This document shows positions 37,488-50,631 of a stretch of 64,000 nucleotides of DNA, in pieces. Each line of letters opens with the position of its first letter. The first letter of the stretch is position 1. Under the pieces are notes generated by a model. The model was not told where the DNA came from, made no database searches, and was given only the letters and a program-made list of their open reading frames with translations. This DNA comes from Paramecium sonneborni. Lineage: Eukaryota; Ciliophora; Oligohymenophorea; Peniculida; Parameciidae. Made by a program: the position numbers and the translations under genes. Location: the NCBI GenBank assembly GCA_905182985.1, contig CAJJDN010000030.1, forward strand, positions 30,682 through 94,681. Direction: 5' to 3'.

Positions 37488-38120
37488 ATGGTAATAGATA
37501 ATAATACTTTAAAAATTTTACTATAACTAGAAGCTAGATTTCACGAGAAACTTTATAATTTAGATCATGTAAATCAAATGTTAGAAATTTACTCAGATTT
37601 TGTGTAAATATTTGATACATAGAGGTGTGCATTAAGAGAGTATTTCCTAGAAAAAATATAATTTTTGATTAGCAGACCTGAAACAATTTTGTTATTAAAG
37701 AAACAAAATGCTCTAGCTTCACCTGAATAAAGTTAAAAAGTTTAGGGTAGAATGAGATTTAGTGTTTATAAAAGAACCTAAGTTAATGAAATGAAGATTT
37801 AATAAGAATTATAGAACAATGAACAAAATTAAACATAAAATATGAATGAATTACTTTAGGAGTATGATAAAGTATAATAGAATATAGAGAAATAAATTAT
37901 TGAGTCTTTGAATAATCAGGATGAACTCTTAGAAAAAAGAAAGATGAATAGAAAATTGAGAACTTAAGTAATGATAAAATCAACTTCTACAGATAATATT
38001 TATTAAAAATAGATATAAAATGAAAACGATAATATTGAAAAGATAATATTAGCTAATGAAGGATCTTCAAACAATTATAAAACAGATGTTATATTAAATG
38101 AAGAAGATTAGGAAAAATGA
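37488..38120 (+). CDS. Coiled-coil hypothetical protein
   Basis: 210 residues in one open frame, no intron. The N-terminal 75 residues are helical with regular Leu/Phe (LKILLQLEARFHEKLYNLDH). The middle (about residues 105-160) is coiled coil (ELLQEYDKVQQNIEKQIIES), and the tail is acidic and Asn-rich. No family recognised. Confidence 0.7.
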
Positions 38121-38329
38121 TTATAGAATATATGCAGTCAATTATTTAAATAAAATTAATTTTTAATAATTTTGTGTATAAATGATGATCAAATGATCAA
38201 AAATAATATTTTAAATTTATATTGCTTAAATTGTTTATTTGAATTAAGATAATAACTTGGATAATCTTATTTCACAAAATTTGAATCATTAATAAAATTC
38301 AAAGATTTTATGAATCTGAATCTCAATTT

Positions 38330-38728
38330 ACTAATATGTTTAGATCTGAATATAACTATGATTCAATTTCTGTTTATTTAATCCCCAATATAAGATTGAA
38401 GAGTGTTTTGTTACTTTCAATACCTTTAATTAGATTTATAATAAATATACAGAATTCCATTTCTCAACTTTCATTCATTAAGTCTCATTACTCGACTAAT
38501 TTTATGAACTAAGAATAAATGAGGATGTTATTCTCTTTATCTCCATTTCTATAAAAACATTTATATTTCTTTAGGTAAACCATTAAACTCTACTTTTGCT
38601 TGACTATGCCAATCATTTTGAACACATTTACTACATTTTATTATATATTTTAACAAGCTAAAATCGAGAATATAACTGAATTGCTTTATTTGAATTTTGA
38701 TGATTTTAAAACAATTATTCATATTCAT
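38330..38728 (-). pseudogene. Cys-containing gene remnant
   Basis: An 85-codon minus-strand frame from ATG 38728 to TGA 38471 includes KCSKCVQNDWHSQAK and LPKEIQMFLQKWRQREQHPH. A second coding-like frame continues beyond the stop, one base out, as MEFCIFIINLIKGIESNKTL down to about 38330. The CxxC pair hints at a lost zinc-binding protein. Broken frames suggest a relic. Confidence 0.4.
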
Positions 38729-38937
38729 CTTTAAATTGTTTTAGCCAAAAAAAAGTCCCATTATTTATATTAATACTTATAAAGATATATAGTAGTTTTC
38801 ATAATTGATAATCAAACAAATTCAAATTTCAATTATCTCTTTATAAATCTAGACTTTAATTTCTAGACTTAAAAGTCTTTTATCAATCTTAAATTTATTA
38901 GAAACATGATCAAATATTATTAATTTAATTTAAATTA

Positions 38938-41900
38938 ATGGGTAATGCTATTTCAAATGGCAAATTGATATCTCCAATAACTATTGATGTTTAGTTAAAA
39001 GAATCACAATTAACTCTTAGGTTTCTGTTAGATTAAAAAAAATTACTAGCACTATAAAATACTCTTCCAATAGATTTTGATCAATAGTTAATTTAATTAA
39101 TCAATGAATTGAAGGTAGAACCAAAACTTTATCAGTAATTTTAAAATGCTCCTTAAAGTAATAAGAAATCATTTATATAGATTTAAAATACTTAATACTA
39201 AATGAATATTAAAATATTATAGGAAAGAATTTATTATAAAATATACCAAGTAATGATGTTAATTATTTCAGTTAAAAATTAACAAACCCTACTCTCTAAG
39301 ATTTAGAATAACTGCGAAGATATCTAAAACATTTGTAAATTCATGATTAATAAAATTAATTGTTGTAGTTTAATAATGTAATAAATTTGCTTATTGAAAA
39401 TTTATTGAGATTTTATAAACAAACCCAGTAGACAATAGAAAAAAAGAAACCTCCTTGTTATTTATATTAAATTGAAATCTTAAACATTTTAGAAATCTTA
39501 GTAAAATTTGAAAAAATCTAATAATAATTATTGCATATCCCAGATTCAATCCATATTATTTTAAAAAACTTGCATCCATATCATATTGAATTGACAACAA
39601 CAGTATTAGAAATTGTATCTCATCTATGTTGGCATACTAATGAAGGATATAATTTGATAGTAAAAAGCTTAAATAAATTATTTGAAAACAACGAAATTAT
39701 ATTTTTAATGAACATTTTAAAAAAAAGTAAGAATGTTGTAATGATTGCAATTATGTGTTAATTTATAATAACTCTTACTGAATCTTCTACATAAGAAGAA
39801 TAGAGAAAAAGAATGAGTCAATAATTTATAACTTAAGGAATTACAGATGTATATAAAATTATCACAAATAAAATAGAAGAATTTGAATACAAAGCAGATG
39901 AATTAAGGTTTGAAATCGTCTTATAATAAATAATTGATCATAATAAATAGATACATTAAATTCAAACAGATCCTAATTATATTGAAGAAATTAAATTGCC
40001 TATGCTCTATTAAAGAGAATCTAGAAAATACTTTGATGTTACAGAATTTTCTAATTCAATTTAAATTATTGAAGGCTAAATAGATGCATTTTTAGAGAAT
40101 AATAAAGATATTTCTCTTTAATAACAACAACAAAAACCAAAAAAATAAGAAAAACCTACTTTTCTCACTCCTTTATATTTAAATTTAATCGAAGAAGAGA
40201 TGGGATAATCTAATTTAACTGAATTTGTAGTTGGTTAATCTAAATAAATTAATAAATTTAATAGGCCTATTAAAAAAGAAAATGATATACAAGACAATTT
40301 TTAATTTGAAATAATGAAATCTTAAATTGAAGGTTTCAGTGAAAAAAATGTTTTAGAAAATTAAATTAAAGACTATAATAATTAAAAAATATCAAATGAA
40401 GCATTTGTTGATATTTTGTAAAGAAAAATAGATGATTTAGAAAAAAAATTAAAATAAGATTAATCTAATTATTCTTAGTTATATGAATAGTTAGCTTCCA
40501 AAAATAAAGACTACAGAGCTCTTTAATAAGAAAATTAATCTCAATAGAAGATAATTCAATAATTAGAAAATGAACTCAATCAATTAAAAGAAAAATTGTC
40601 AATTATGTAATTGGCTAAAGCTTAAAAGATGGAATTAGGAATCCATTCTTAAAGATCGTCTTAAAAATTAGATGATAATGAAGAAATCAAATAATAATTA
40701 GAGTAATTTAAATAAGGTTTTCATTAGTAAAATTAAAAATTAATTAACTAAGAAAATGAAATTAAAAGTAAGGTTATAGGTATTAACATTAGAATTTTAA
40801 TAATTATAAAAAGAATAGAATGAAAATTTGTTAAAAAAAGAGATTTAATTAGCAGAAAAAAATAAGGAATGCAGAGAGTTATAAGCAACAAATGAAAAAT
40901 TGATTAAAAAAAAATATGCTAAAAAATTATAAATACAATAATTGAGAGAGAAAATATAGTCGGTAAATTATGTAAAAACTTAAGCAACTAAAATTCAAAG
41001 CGAACTTAAAACAATAGATTTTTATTAAGAAGAACTTGCAAAATTAAATACAATAGAGGAATAAGCAATAGTCTTAGAGTAATAAAAAAATGGTGAAATG
41101 AGAGAAAGATTAAATGTTAATGAATAAAAATTTTAGTAAATTGAAGTTGAAAATAAAAGTACAATAAATACATTATGTAATAGAATAACTAGCAAACACA
41201 TAATAACTACTAAATTAAATATAACAGTTATAAAAAGATAAGGAAAACTTAGAAAAATTGCTTAAACAATAATAAAGTATTTAAAACAATGTTCAATCTA
41301 CTAACTCATTCTCACAACCACCTCCCTCATAGTCTGAATCAAGTTAAACAAATACTTCTACTCCTCCTCCTCCACCTGGTGGTTAAAACACTTTGCCACC
41401 TCCACCTCCCCTAGGTTCAAAAACAGGATCTGTGCCTCCACCTCCACCTCCTTAAACTTAAACCGGATTTACTCCACCACCTCCACCTGGAGGACCTAAA
41501 CCACCTGTACCTCCACCTCCTCCAGGTTCTAGACCACCAGGAGGTCCAGATCCTTAATTTGGTATTGTTGCTATAAAATAAAAACAAAAACCTAATGTGT
41601 AGCTTAAGTAAGTTCCATGGACAATTATCAAACCAGAATAAATTAAAAATACTATTTGGGAATAAATAGATGATACTAAATTAAAATTAGACTTCTCTAT
41701 TATCGAAAATCTTTTTGCTGTTAAACCAACTATAAACAATAATACATAAGGTGGTAGTGGAATTTAACCTTAAAAATCAGCTAAGATTTCTATGTTAGGA
41801 CCTGAAAGATTTAAAAATTTAGAAATTGTATTAGGTAAACTTAAAATGTCAAATTAATTAATTGTAGATAATCTTTATTTGTAATTTTATTTAATTTTAA

Positions 41901-43092
41901 ATTTTAGACTTGATGAAACAATATTAAAACCTAATATAGTTGAATCTCTAATTGCTATAATGCCAAATGAAAATGAAGTTGGACTATGGCATGATTCAGA
42001 TTAATCAAATTTAGCATTACCTGATATTTTTTGTATAAATATTAGTTCAGTTAAAGGCTATGATTTTAGGTTATTAATCTTACTTATTTTAGATTATTCT
42101 CCTTAAAATTTAAATTTAATTATAGAGATTTATCAGAAGATTTGTAATAAAAAATACTTAGTTTCCAAAAGTTAATTGAAAATACAAAAATTGATAAAAA
42201 TATAAAAGTTGTTATGGAATATGCTTTAGCAATAGGAAATTATATGAATGGTCAATCTATTAGAGGAGGAGCATATGGTTTTAAATTTGATATGATGGAA
42301 AAATTAGCTGATGTTAAAAGTACTGATAATAAAAGCAATTTATTAATGTTTATTATAAAATAAGCTGAGGAAGATTTAAAAAAAGAATTAGTTTTGATTG
42401 ATGAATCTTTAGATGATATTGAATTAGCTGGTAATTAATATTATTACATAATTTAGCTAAAACTCCTTTAAACTAATTAAATGTTGATTTAAATGAGCTT
42501 AAAAAAAATTCAAAAATTGTTGATAAGGCTATCAAATCAAAAGTATCCAATCCAATTTAAGATTTAGTTGAAGAAAAATTTCAGAATTTTTATTAATAAG
42601 TTGTTGCATAAATAGCTGAATTTGAAATTTAATTAAAAAAACTAGAAACCTAATATGATGAGCTTTCAAATTTTTATGCTGAAAACAAGGTTCCTTTTGA
42701 TAAATTTTTTGAAAAGTTTCATAAATACAAAACTGTTTTGAAATAAGCAAAACAAAATAATATCAAAATCAAATTAACTGAATAAAAAGAATTAGAAAAA
42801 AAATAAAAATTAGAATAACAGCAGCAAAATTCGTAATTACAACATTAACAACAATAGCAATAATAACAATAATAATAATAATTAGAATAGTCTTAAATAA
42901 AAAAATAAGATGGTAAATATTAATTTATTTTTAGACAATTCACAAACAGAGTTAAAGAAACTTGATAAAACCTAAATTTTAAATGAAGTTGCAAAAAGAA
43001 GAGAATTAAAAAAGAATAGTATACTGCAATAAGGAAATGTTTAAGTTAAGCAATAAATTTAACCATCATAAACTCAAACTCAAGAGAATTGA
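38938..43092 (+). CDS. Diaphanous-type formin (FH1-FH2)
   Basis: 1,327 residues, seven introns (39158-39180, 40768-40792, 41159-41183, 41881-41907, 42070-42092, 42431-42456, 42913-42934); the exon sum is a multiple of three. The start MGNAIS is a candidate myristoylation signal. A helical N-terminal GBD/FH3-like region covers about residues 50-330, then coiled coil (residues about 480-760). The FH1 proline tract at about 768-848 has repeated PPPPPGG and PPPPPPG-type blocks. FH2 from about 860 contains the lasso/linker region, IGNYMNGQSIRGGAYGFKFD and LADVKSTDNKSNLL. A basic tail with AKRRELKKNS resembles a DAD. Formins nucleate and elongate unbranched actin filaments. Confidence 0.95.
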
Positions 43093-43188
43093 AAGTTTAT
43101 AATAAATAATTTAAAAATAATTTTGTTCAACAATGTTATAAGATGTTTTACCCATATATTTAATCATGATATATAATAATTATTGTGA

Positions 43189-44941
43189 ATGTTTAAGAAA
43201 GTTCAAAATTGCTTCAAATCTTTAAGAATGAGTAATTAGATCATTCTAATTAACTTTTGCATCGTAACTTTCACAGTGCTAGTCATTGTAGCTACGTATT
43301 AAGTTTAATCGGCAATCTTTTTCACTTTTATTAAAACTTTTTCTTAGACTTTATCATAGAAACAAGAATAACAATTAGTTTAAGTTATCTCTGAACAACT
43401 TAGATAATATATTCAACACAAAAATAATCAAAGTATTTGAATTAATTAGATAGTATTATCCAACTTACAACATTCTAGTGATTTCTTTCAATATGTTGCT
43501 GAGTCAAGAAATAAGTATAAGGTAGCTTAAAGTCAATTTTAAGAATGCATAGAGTAGAATGAGATTGTTAAATATAAATAGAGATATAATTCAGATATTA
43601 TATGTTAAGGATTTCAAATTGTAAAATCTAATGATTAAGGATAATATTTTAATGATACTTTAACTTTACTTAGTCCATTTACATAATTATTCAATGCTAA
43701 TGAAGACTCTAAAATATCATATTTTGATATTCCTGAGACTTAGTTTTTTGCATCTTTCCCTAATTCATTTAAATTTAAGAATTTTAATTTAAAGACTCGA
43801 CCTTGGTAAACATAAAAATAATTTAAAGGTATATCAATCATATGACTTAATCCAAAATTTATCCAAATTCTAGTTATTTTTATTCCCCTGTATTACTCTC
43901 TGCTCGTAATAACTTACCTTATTCTGCATTGACATATTCTTTGTTAAGAAATAACTCACTGTTCGGAATTGCATTATAAATATTACCTATATCAGATAAT
44001 CACATATAAAATATCCCCTTAAATATATTATTAGTGCATGAAAATGGTGATGTAATTCTAAGTTCTATGGATTCATTTTATTAAATAACTGATTTAATTA
44101 AAATTAGTAATACTTCTTACACTGGTTTTAATGAAACAGATTGGGAAACTATCCAATATAATACAAAGAATAATAAAGACGATAGTACATTTTATTTGCT
44201 GAACAAAATTTATCAAAGATTTGTGTTTGTTTATACATATTAATTCTAGAAGGAAAATTTAACATTGATAGTGTAATAAATTTATTCATATTTTATAGTT
44301 TTAAAAATGTTACATATGAATAAGAAATCTCAGAATAAATTGAATTCCTAATCGATAATTTAGAAACAGAATTAATTTAATAGGTATAAATCTAAATTGG
44401 ATGTTGTGCTTTTCTAATATTTATAACTGCTAATTTAATTAAGTGTATTTCAGCTCCTTTATTAGAATTAATTTAAGTTATTAATCAACATGTCATTAAA
44501 ATGGGAAATAACTTAAATTCAGAAATATTTAAAATGGCTCTTAAGACTAAAACTAAAAATAATGCAGATTTATTTTCTTCTTTGGCTTGTTAATTTATAG
44601 CTTTAAAAGATTTATAAACCAAAAGTTCTTAAAGAAAAAGCATTCTTTGTTAATAGATCGAATCAATTTAATATAATTATAAATTTTAGGAAACAGACAG
44701 TAGCCAAATTTATGAATTCTTACAATAACTTCCTTAAACTGAATAAAAACCTCATAATTTATCTTTTTTTAACTTTGATTCTTAAAAACTATTAACTACA
44801 AAATAATTTAATCTAAAATCACATAAATTTAATTAAATTGAGTTAAAAGAAGACCTAGTCAAAAGTGAATAGTATACCAATAGATTGCTTTTAATTAATC
44901 ATTTATTACAAAAAATATATCTATAAAACAAACCAAATTGA
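43189..44941 (+). CDS. Cache-type sensor-like membrane protein (copy 1)
   Basis: 560 residues, introns at 43433-43453 (21 nt), 43806-43828 (23 nt) and 44273-44298 (26 nt). A short cytoplasmic start precedes membrane span 1 (INFCIVTFTVLVIVATY). About 330 extracellular residues follow, with the TRPWYINHM element typical of double-Cache sensors, then span 2 near residue 381 (GCCAFLIFITANLIKCI) and a ~160-residue cytoplasmic tail with an HAMP-like linker (IKMGNNLNSEIFKMAL). No kinase or cyclase domain is seen in the tail. Likely binds a small ligand outside the cell; output unknown. A tandem paralogue follows 291 bp later. Confidence 0.8.
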
Positions 44942-45232
44942 TTATTATTTACATAAAATCTTTAGTTTTTCAGAATATTAATAATTATTTTAATTCAAAA
45001 TTTAGTAGTTATATATATTTTTTATATAAAAATATTACTAGCGATATGTTTTCTGAATTTATTTAATAATGTACTTATATTTATATATAATTTGAATTTT
45101 CTTCTATATTTATTATAAATCAGCCCAAAATTTAAATTAACCTATTTATTAAAAGTAGTATTCCTTAATTTTAACATCAAATAATAACAAATAATTATAA
45201 TTTAATTGGTTTCATAAAATTAAAAAATTTAC

Positions 45233-46893
45233 ATGATGAGTTTGCTTGCTTGTTTAAAAAGATAAAAAATGGAAAATTAAATCATTTTTGGGATAGTAGC
45301 AATAATGTTAATTTCATCAATATTAATTGGGATTGCATTTCTTATTTAGAATATAGTGCTTTTTAAAATGATTGAAGCTTCGTCTTCTATAATATTTATA
45401 AGACAAGAGAATAACTCAATTTAGAACCTTGGCTAATCAATCAAAAATTATTTTATGAGAAAACATGAATTATGTATCAAGCTGTTCTATATATAGACAT
45501 CCATAGATTGAACAATATCAATAAATTATTTTAATATTACTCAGAAATTGAATCGAAGGTGAAGAAGATGGATTATTTGGAGTACTGTCTATTTTAATAA
45601 GACATATAAAAAAATTAAATACGATATTCTGCAGCTTAATTCTGTTATTAAGCTTGTGGAGTATATGATCATTTTACTTTGCCTTAGAATGATAGAATGA
45701 TAGAGATTTTTAATTAAACAACTCAAATATTGAATTAATTCACTATCAGTTTTCCAGTAACTTTAGAATCGATTTTATCATATGCAGATCTATCAGAAAC
45801 ACAATTTTATGCTGCTTATCCTCTTGCCTATTCGGTATAAGGTTATTAACCAAAAAAAAGACTATGGTACACTAATCACATTTAATAAATGAATCGAAAT
45901 TTAAATAGCGATTTATTTTATTCTCCTGCTTATTTAGTTGTCCATCTTTAGACTTATGCCATATCATTAACTCATACATTATTCAATTATGAAAATGAAA
46001 AAATTGGATTGGCCTAATAAATGATATAATTAGTTGATTCAGCCATTTAAGATCTTCCTTATAATGCTTTATTAATAAATAATGAAGGATAACTAGTATT
46101 AAATGCAGCAGATTTTGAATATGACCCTAAAAATATTAATTATATATATAACTAAACATTGACAGGCTTCAATAAAAGTGATTGGGAATTCATGCAAAAA
46201 CTTTCAAAGAATAGAACTAATGTAGAAAATTGTAATAATTTTCAAAATGTTTATTGCCTGTATGATAAATTGAATAATTCTACTATAATTGTATTTACAA
46301 GTCAATTGAAAAATGAAAACTTTACTATTTTATTGTATTATTATTTTTGATGATAATTTAGATATACAAATTTTACCTTGCAGTCATAGATAAATGAACA
46401 AATGGCATTACTATAATTAGGGTTATTAGAAGTTGTTAAAAGAATTTGCTTTGAACATTTAGCATGTATAATATTTATAACAGCAGTTTCAATGTTAGCA
46501 TCTAGACTGCTCTTTTTACCTTTAAAATATTTAATGAAAAGTATAAAAAATCATATTTTATAAATTGGAAACAATTTAAATACAGAGGTATTTAAAATTT
46601 TACATAATGGATAAAGGAGAAGAGGTAACACTTTTTCTAAATTAACTTTTGAAATATTAAAATTTTAGGATATTTTAAACAATAGAAAATCTTATAGAAA
46701 TCCAATCTGTCATTAAATAGAAAACTTTTAATACAAGTTTAAGAGAGAGGGAGAGAGGAAAACCAATTTCATTTTTGATGACATAGATTTCTTAAGTAAT
46801 AATTAACAAAATGAATTATCTGAAAAGAAACTTTATTTAATGTGCAAACAATTAATTCATGATAAATATAAATATCAAAAAGAATGTAGCTGA
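45233..46893 (+). CDS. Cache-type sensor-like membrane protein (copy 2)
   Basis: 536 residues, introns at 45474-45496 (23 nt) and 46335-46361 (27 nt, carries an in-frame TGA if retained). Same layout as the upstream gene: span 1 (IFGIVAIMLISSILIGIAFL), extracellular region with RLWYTNHIQQMN and GFNKSDWEFM matching RPWYINHM and GFNETDWETI in copy 1, span 2 near residue 399 (ACIIFITAVSMLASRLLFLP), and a linker (IKNHILQIGNNLNTEVFKIL) before a shorter basic tail. Overall divergence is high, so the tandem duplication is old. Confidence 0.8.
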
Positions 46894-47198
46894 TTGTAGT
46901 ATTTTTATAATTTTTTTTATAATTTGTATATATCATTATATATTTATAAGGTGTGAATTATTATAATTTGGATATCAAATAACGAGGGTCTTTATTAATT
47001 ATCAGATAATTAATTTTATATTAAATTTCAGTTTATTTATCAATTCATAGTTAATTTTTGTAAGAAAGATGAAAAACGCTTTAAGATAGAATAATAATAA
47101 AGTGGTGGAGCAGAATTTACATTAAGTATAATAAAGTATATAGTGAATTTTCACTTTAGATTTTATAGATATTATAATAAGTCAATACATATATAAAG
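46894..47198. other. Intergenic region between convergent genes
   Basis: No gene seen; AT-rich with short A runs. Confidence 0.4.
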
Positions 47199-47540
47199 TC
47201 AATAAATAAAACAACAATTAGATTATTAACTTAGTTCTGGTTGTTGTTTACCTTTATTCTTCATATTTTAACAGTTCAACATTTAATTATAATCTTCATC
47301 AATCTCATCACTTTAATTAGATAATTCATTTGACAGAATATCCATGAATGTTCTTGGTGTGTTCTGTTAACTAATAAAGGCGATTTTATGAGATCCTCCT
47401 TTGATAATTTCATTTCCAGCCCAATCCAATCTGGGAAGAGTTGAATTGATTTTCGATTAAGAAGATTTGAGGATTGGCTTTATTGATTAATTATGAGAGT
47501 CTCTTGAATCATAAGTATTAGCCAGTTCGGTTTAAGACAT
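47199..47540 (-). CDS. Small hypothetical protein with KPILK and KIAF motifs
   Basis: 113 residues, no intron. Hydrophilic, with SIKPILKSSQSK, LDWAGNEIIKGG and SHKIAFISQ. KPILK and a KIAF (RVxF-like) sequence recall protein phosphatase 1 regulators such as inhibitor-2, but the similarity is short and uncertain. Ends in CCFIY. Acidic middle (DEIDEDYNQM). Confidence 0.6.
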
Positions 47541-47741
47541 TATCTTAAAAAGAAAAATAATGAATTTTTTATAATAAGGAAATAATTAGTTTTGCTAAAG
47601 TAATACAATTATATATGGTGTATATTATACTAAATGTTTTATAAATATATCGATTGTTATTCATAAAATAATAAATGGCAATAATCATCATATTTGATTT
47701 GACTTACAGATATTACACTTTGTAAGGAATGAATTAATTAT

Positions 47742-48623
47742 ATGCTTAATTAAGAAAATTACAAAATATAACAATTTTTAGTACATCTGTTCAATGTTGA
47801 TACATCGTATTCTACATGCTTTCATATAACTGAGCCAATACTGTATCAAGTTTTTATTGAAAAAGATCATGAAGAAAATTAAAAATAAGATTTCACATCA
47901 TTCGTTGAATAGTACCAAATGATATATAGAAAGGAATTTAAACCTTTATCTAGAATTACTCATTTGCATTTATAAAGTTTAGACAATGTAAAACCATATA
48001 ATACATATTCTTCAAATTCTTATATGTGGATTAAAGCAAAATAAAAAAAATTAAAATAACAAACAATATAAAAATCAAGAGAAAAATCGTTATCCACTTA
48101 GACATAGTCAAGATTTAGCAAACCAATTCTTTATGAAAGTTTATAAATAAATACGCCAAGATAAATTAAAAATAACTCTTTGATTAAATCTTCAAGAATA
48201 CATAAAAAGAGTTCGGATTGCATTAATTTTGAATTGAATTCTAGAAATAGAAGTTAAAAATTTGATTAAAAATAAAGTTTAAAAACTCCCTAATTTAAAT
48301 AGCCAAGATTATCTTAATCAAAAGAGAAAGATTCTTTAAAAAATCTAAACAATTCTTAACAATTTATTGGAAAGAGTAAAATTAATAATATATAAGTTCA
48401 AGATTAAAGAGCAAGAAGTTTATCTGGAACAGAAAAATTAGCAGCTCATTAATTAATAATAGGAACTATTAATGAAATCAATTAATTGAAACATAAAATG
48501 GAAGACCCAAAATTAGGTCGAAATTAATCTGAAGAAAGTCCTTCTTTATAAGTGCCTTCTAGATTAGGAATTGCACCTACTAAATTAATTTCTATAGATG
48601 TTAAAAAATATAAATTAAAATGA
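47742..48623 (+). CDS. Basic Ser/Lys/Gln-rich hypothetical protein
   Basis: 293 residues in a single frame. The start is the ATG at 47742 (MLNQENYKIQQFLVHLFNVD); an upstream ATG at 47674 is in a frame that hits TGA. The first 90 residues look folded (SRITHLHLQSLDNVKPY). The rest is basic and low complexity with many Ser (KSREKSLSTQTQSR, IKSSRIHKKSSD), so probably disordered and possibly phosphorylated. No family recognised. Confidence 0.65.
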
Positions 48624-48910
48624 TACAATAGTATTTTGTAATAAAATAGTGAAACTACATAATTTATTGAAATCTCTAATAATTTAACAAAGTTAAATAG
48701 TTCTTCTATTTTATTTTATTACATTTTTATTATATTTTTGTATGATTAACATACTTTTTGTATTAGTCTCACTAAATATCTTTTTCTTAATGATAATAGA
48801 AGACATCTAATATTAATTTAAGATTTACACAAACTTTATATTAGTCATAATATAAGAATTAGAGATGCTAAGTATAATTTATTTTTTAATTAATTGATCT
48901 GTTAAATAAT

Positions 48911-49889
48911 ATGAGAAAATCTCAAGGGCAATGTTTACATAAATCATCATTTTTAAGTTAAAGATAAACAAATCCAGATATTGTATAAGATAAGAAAGTA
49001 GGTGTCAGATTTGCAACTTAATATCAATTGACTGTTCCAGATATTGTGACAGCAGATCCAAGTTAATTAGAATTGATTAGAATAAAAGAAAAATATAAAT
49101 GGAAATGTGAAGAACTGAATAGAACAAAATAAGTTATTGAAGATGAACATAAATCAATAGAGGAAAGAACTTATGTATATATATATTTATTAAAAAGAAA
49201 TTAAATAAAGGGGAGAAAGAAATGCGTATATTGGCAGATCAAATCAAGGAGAAACTAAATATTTTATAAGAATAAGAATAGAATTTTAGAGATAAAGTAT
49301 AGTTATAGGAAGAGAGAATGAAGGAGAGAGAATAACAATTATTGATTAGTAAAAGATAATTAGAGGAATAGTAGAATGTATTAGAAATGGAAAGAAACAA
49401 ATTATAGATTAGAGAGAAATGTTTAAAAGAGAAAGAATATATTGTAGATTCAAAATTAAGAGAAGCAGAATAATATGTAGAGAAATTGAAATATTAATTA
49501 CAAAATGTAAATTAGAAGGAAAGTATAATTTTTAAAGTTATTAATAAGATTATTATCATTAATAAATAGATAAATTGAATTAAGGACTTTAGACTATAAT
49601 TTAACATGAATTATCAATAAAAAATATTGAATTTAATTTGAGTAAATAAGTTTAGCAATTGAGAGAAGTGGAATAGAGTTTGATAGATTAATTACAGAAT
49701 TGTAAATAATAAGAGGAATTATTTGATTAAAGAGATTTAAATATATAAGTTAGTGAATAATTAATCAATAGAAAATTAGAGTGGGATAACAAGTAGATAC
49801 ATTCAGCAAAAATATCTAAGATATATTCTGAAAATTCAAGAATGGAGATCTCAAATTTTGCCCATTCTGCATTTTCACAAAAATACTGA
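48911..49889 (+). CDS. Coiled-coil protein
   Basis: 309 residues, introns at 49175-49197 (23 nt) and 49523-49548 (26 nt). After a short N-terminal part (RFATQYQLTVPDIVTADPS), nearly everything from residue 55 to 280 is coiled coil with strong heptads (ILADQIKEKLNILQEQEQ, LLISKRQLEEQQNVLEMER). The end is Ser-rich (SRMEISNFAHSAFSQKY). No domain assigned. Confidence 0.72.
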
Positions 49890-50010
49890 AACTTATAAAA
49901 AGGAGTAATATAAATAATAATTTTTTAAAAGAAAAGTTCTTATATATTGATTTAAATGTTAAATTTATACAAAAAAGAAATAAGAGACATAATAAATATT
50001 GATTTTAAGT

Positions 50011-50601
50011 TCAACATATATCATACTATCTAATTCCAACTTCTGCTTTGCATGATGAACAAGTATGAATTTTGTCTTAACAATCTGGCATTATACATGG
50101 AACCCAACAACATAATATTCTATTGATAATAAATTATATTTATATACCCAGTGCATAAAAACAGAAGACATGATACCAAATATGTTCCTGCTCCAATTTC
50201 AGTCGTAACATTAGTTATACCTTATGTTTTACATACGGGACATATAATTTAAGCAGGATACGGTGCACCATTAGCATTAAATGATGGAGGAATATTCAAA
50301 TTACTAAATATAAAAGATAATACTGTCCTACTACTCCCTATATATAAGGTGTTCCAACTTGAACCGGTTAAGAATAAACATTACTAACAATAGGCTTGTA
50401 TATTTAAATTTTAAGTACCTATCCATATGTTACTTGTTGTGACTATTATTACCCATATTATTAATATTGATAAGATGAAGTATTAGTTTGTTGAGTAGGA
50501 ATAAATTACTATTAAGATTATTATTGTTATGGTGCTTAAACCTCAAATGTTTGAGTAATATTACCCCAATTCTAAGATTAATTTGGATCAGATTATTACA
50601 T
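50011..50601 (-). CDS. LITAF-domain (zinc-ribbon) membrane-associated protein
   Basis: 172 or 180 residues. Introns at 50304-50323 (20 nt) and 50120-50147 (28 nt) are required; a third at 50395-50418 (24 nt) is probable but keeps the frame either way. The N-terminal part is Gln/Tyr-rich and disordered. The C-terminal domain has the LITAF pattern: ICPVCKTQGITNVTTEIG, a hydrophobic hairpin (LVSCLLFLCTGILCCWVPC), then CIMPDCQDKIHTCSSCKAEVG. LITAF proteins insert a short helix into endosomal and lysosomal membranes with a split zinc site. Its start lies 30 bp past the lipase stop on the same strand. Confidence 0.9.
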
Positions 50602-50631
50602 TTTAATTTATTCTATAAAATTTAAATTAAA

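Noticed and set aside
41317..41560. Simple-sequence repeat of CCT/CCA triplets
   Set aside because: It is the proline-rich FH1 region of the formin, in frame and flanked by FH2.
42838..42900. CAA/TAA microsatellite
   Set aside because: In frame it is a poly-Gln linker in the formin tail, common in ciliate proteins.
43406..43460. Pseudogene call for the first Cache gene because of an in-frame TGA
   Set aside because: The TGA lies inside a 21-nt GTATTT...GATAG intron at 43433-43453; the frame continues after removal.
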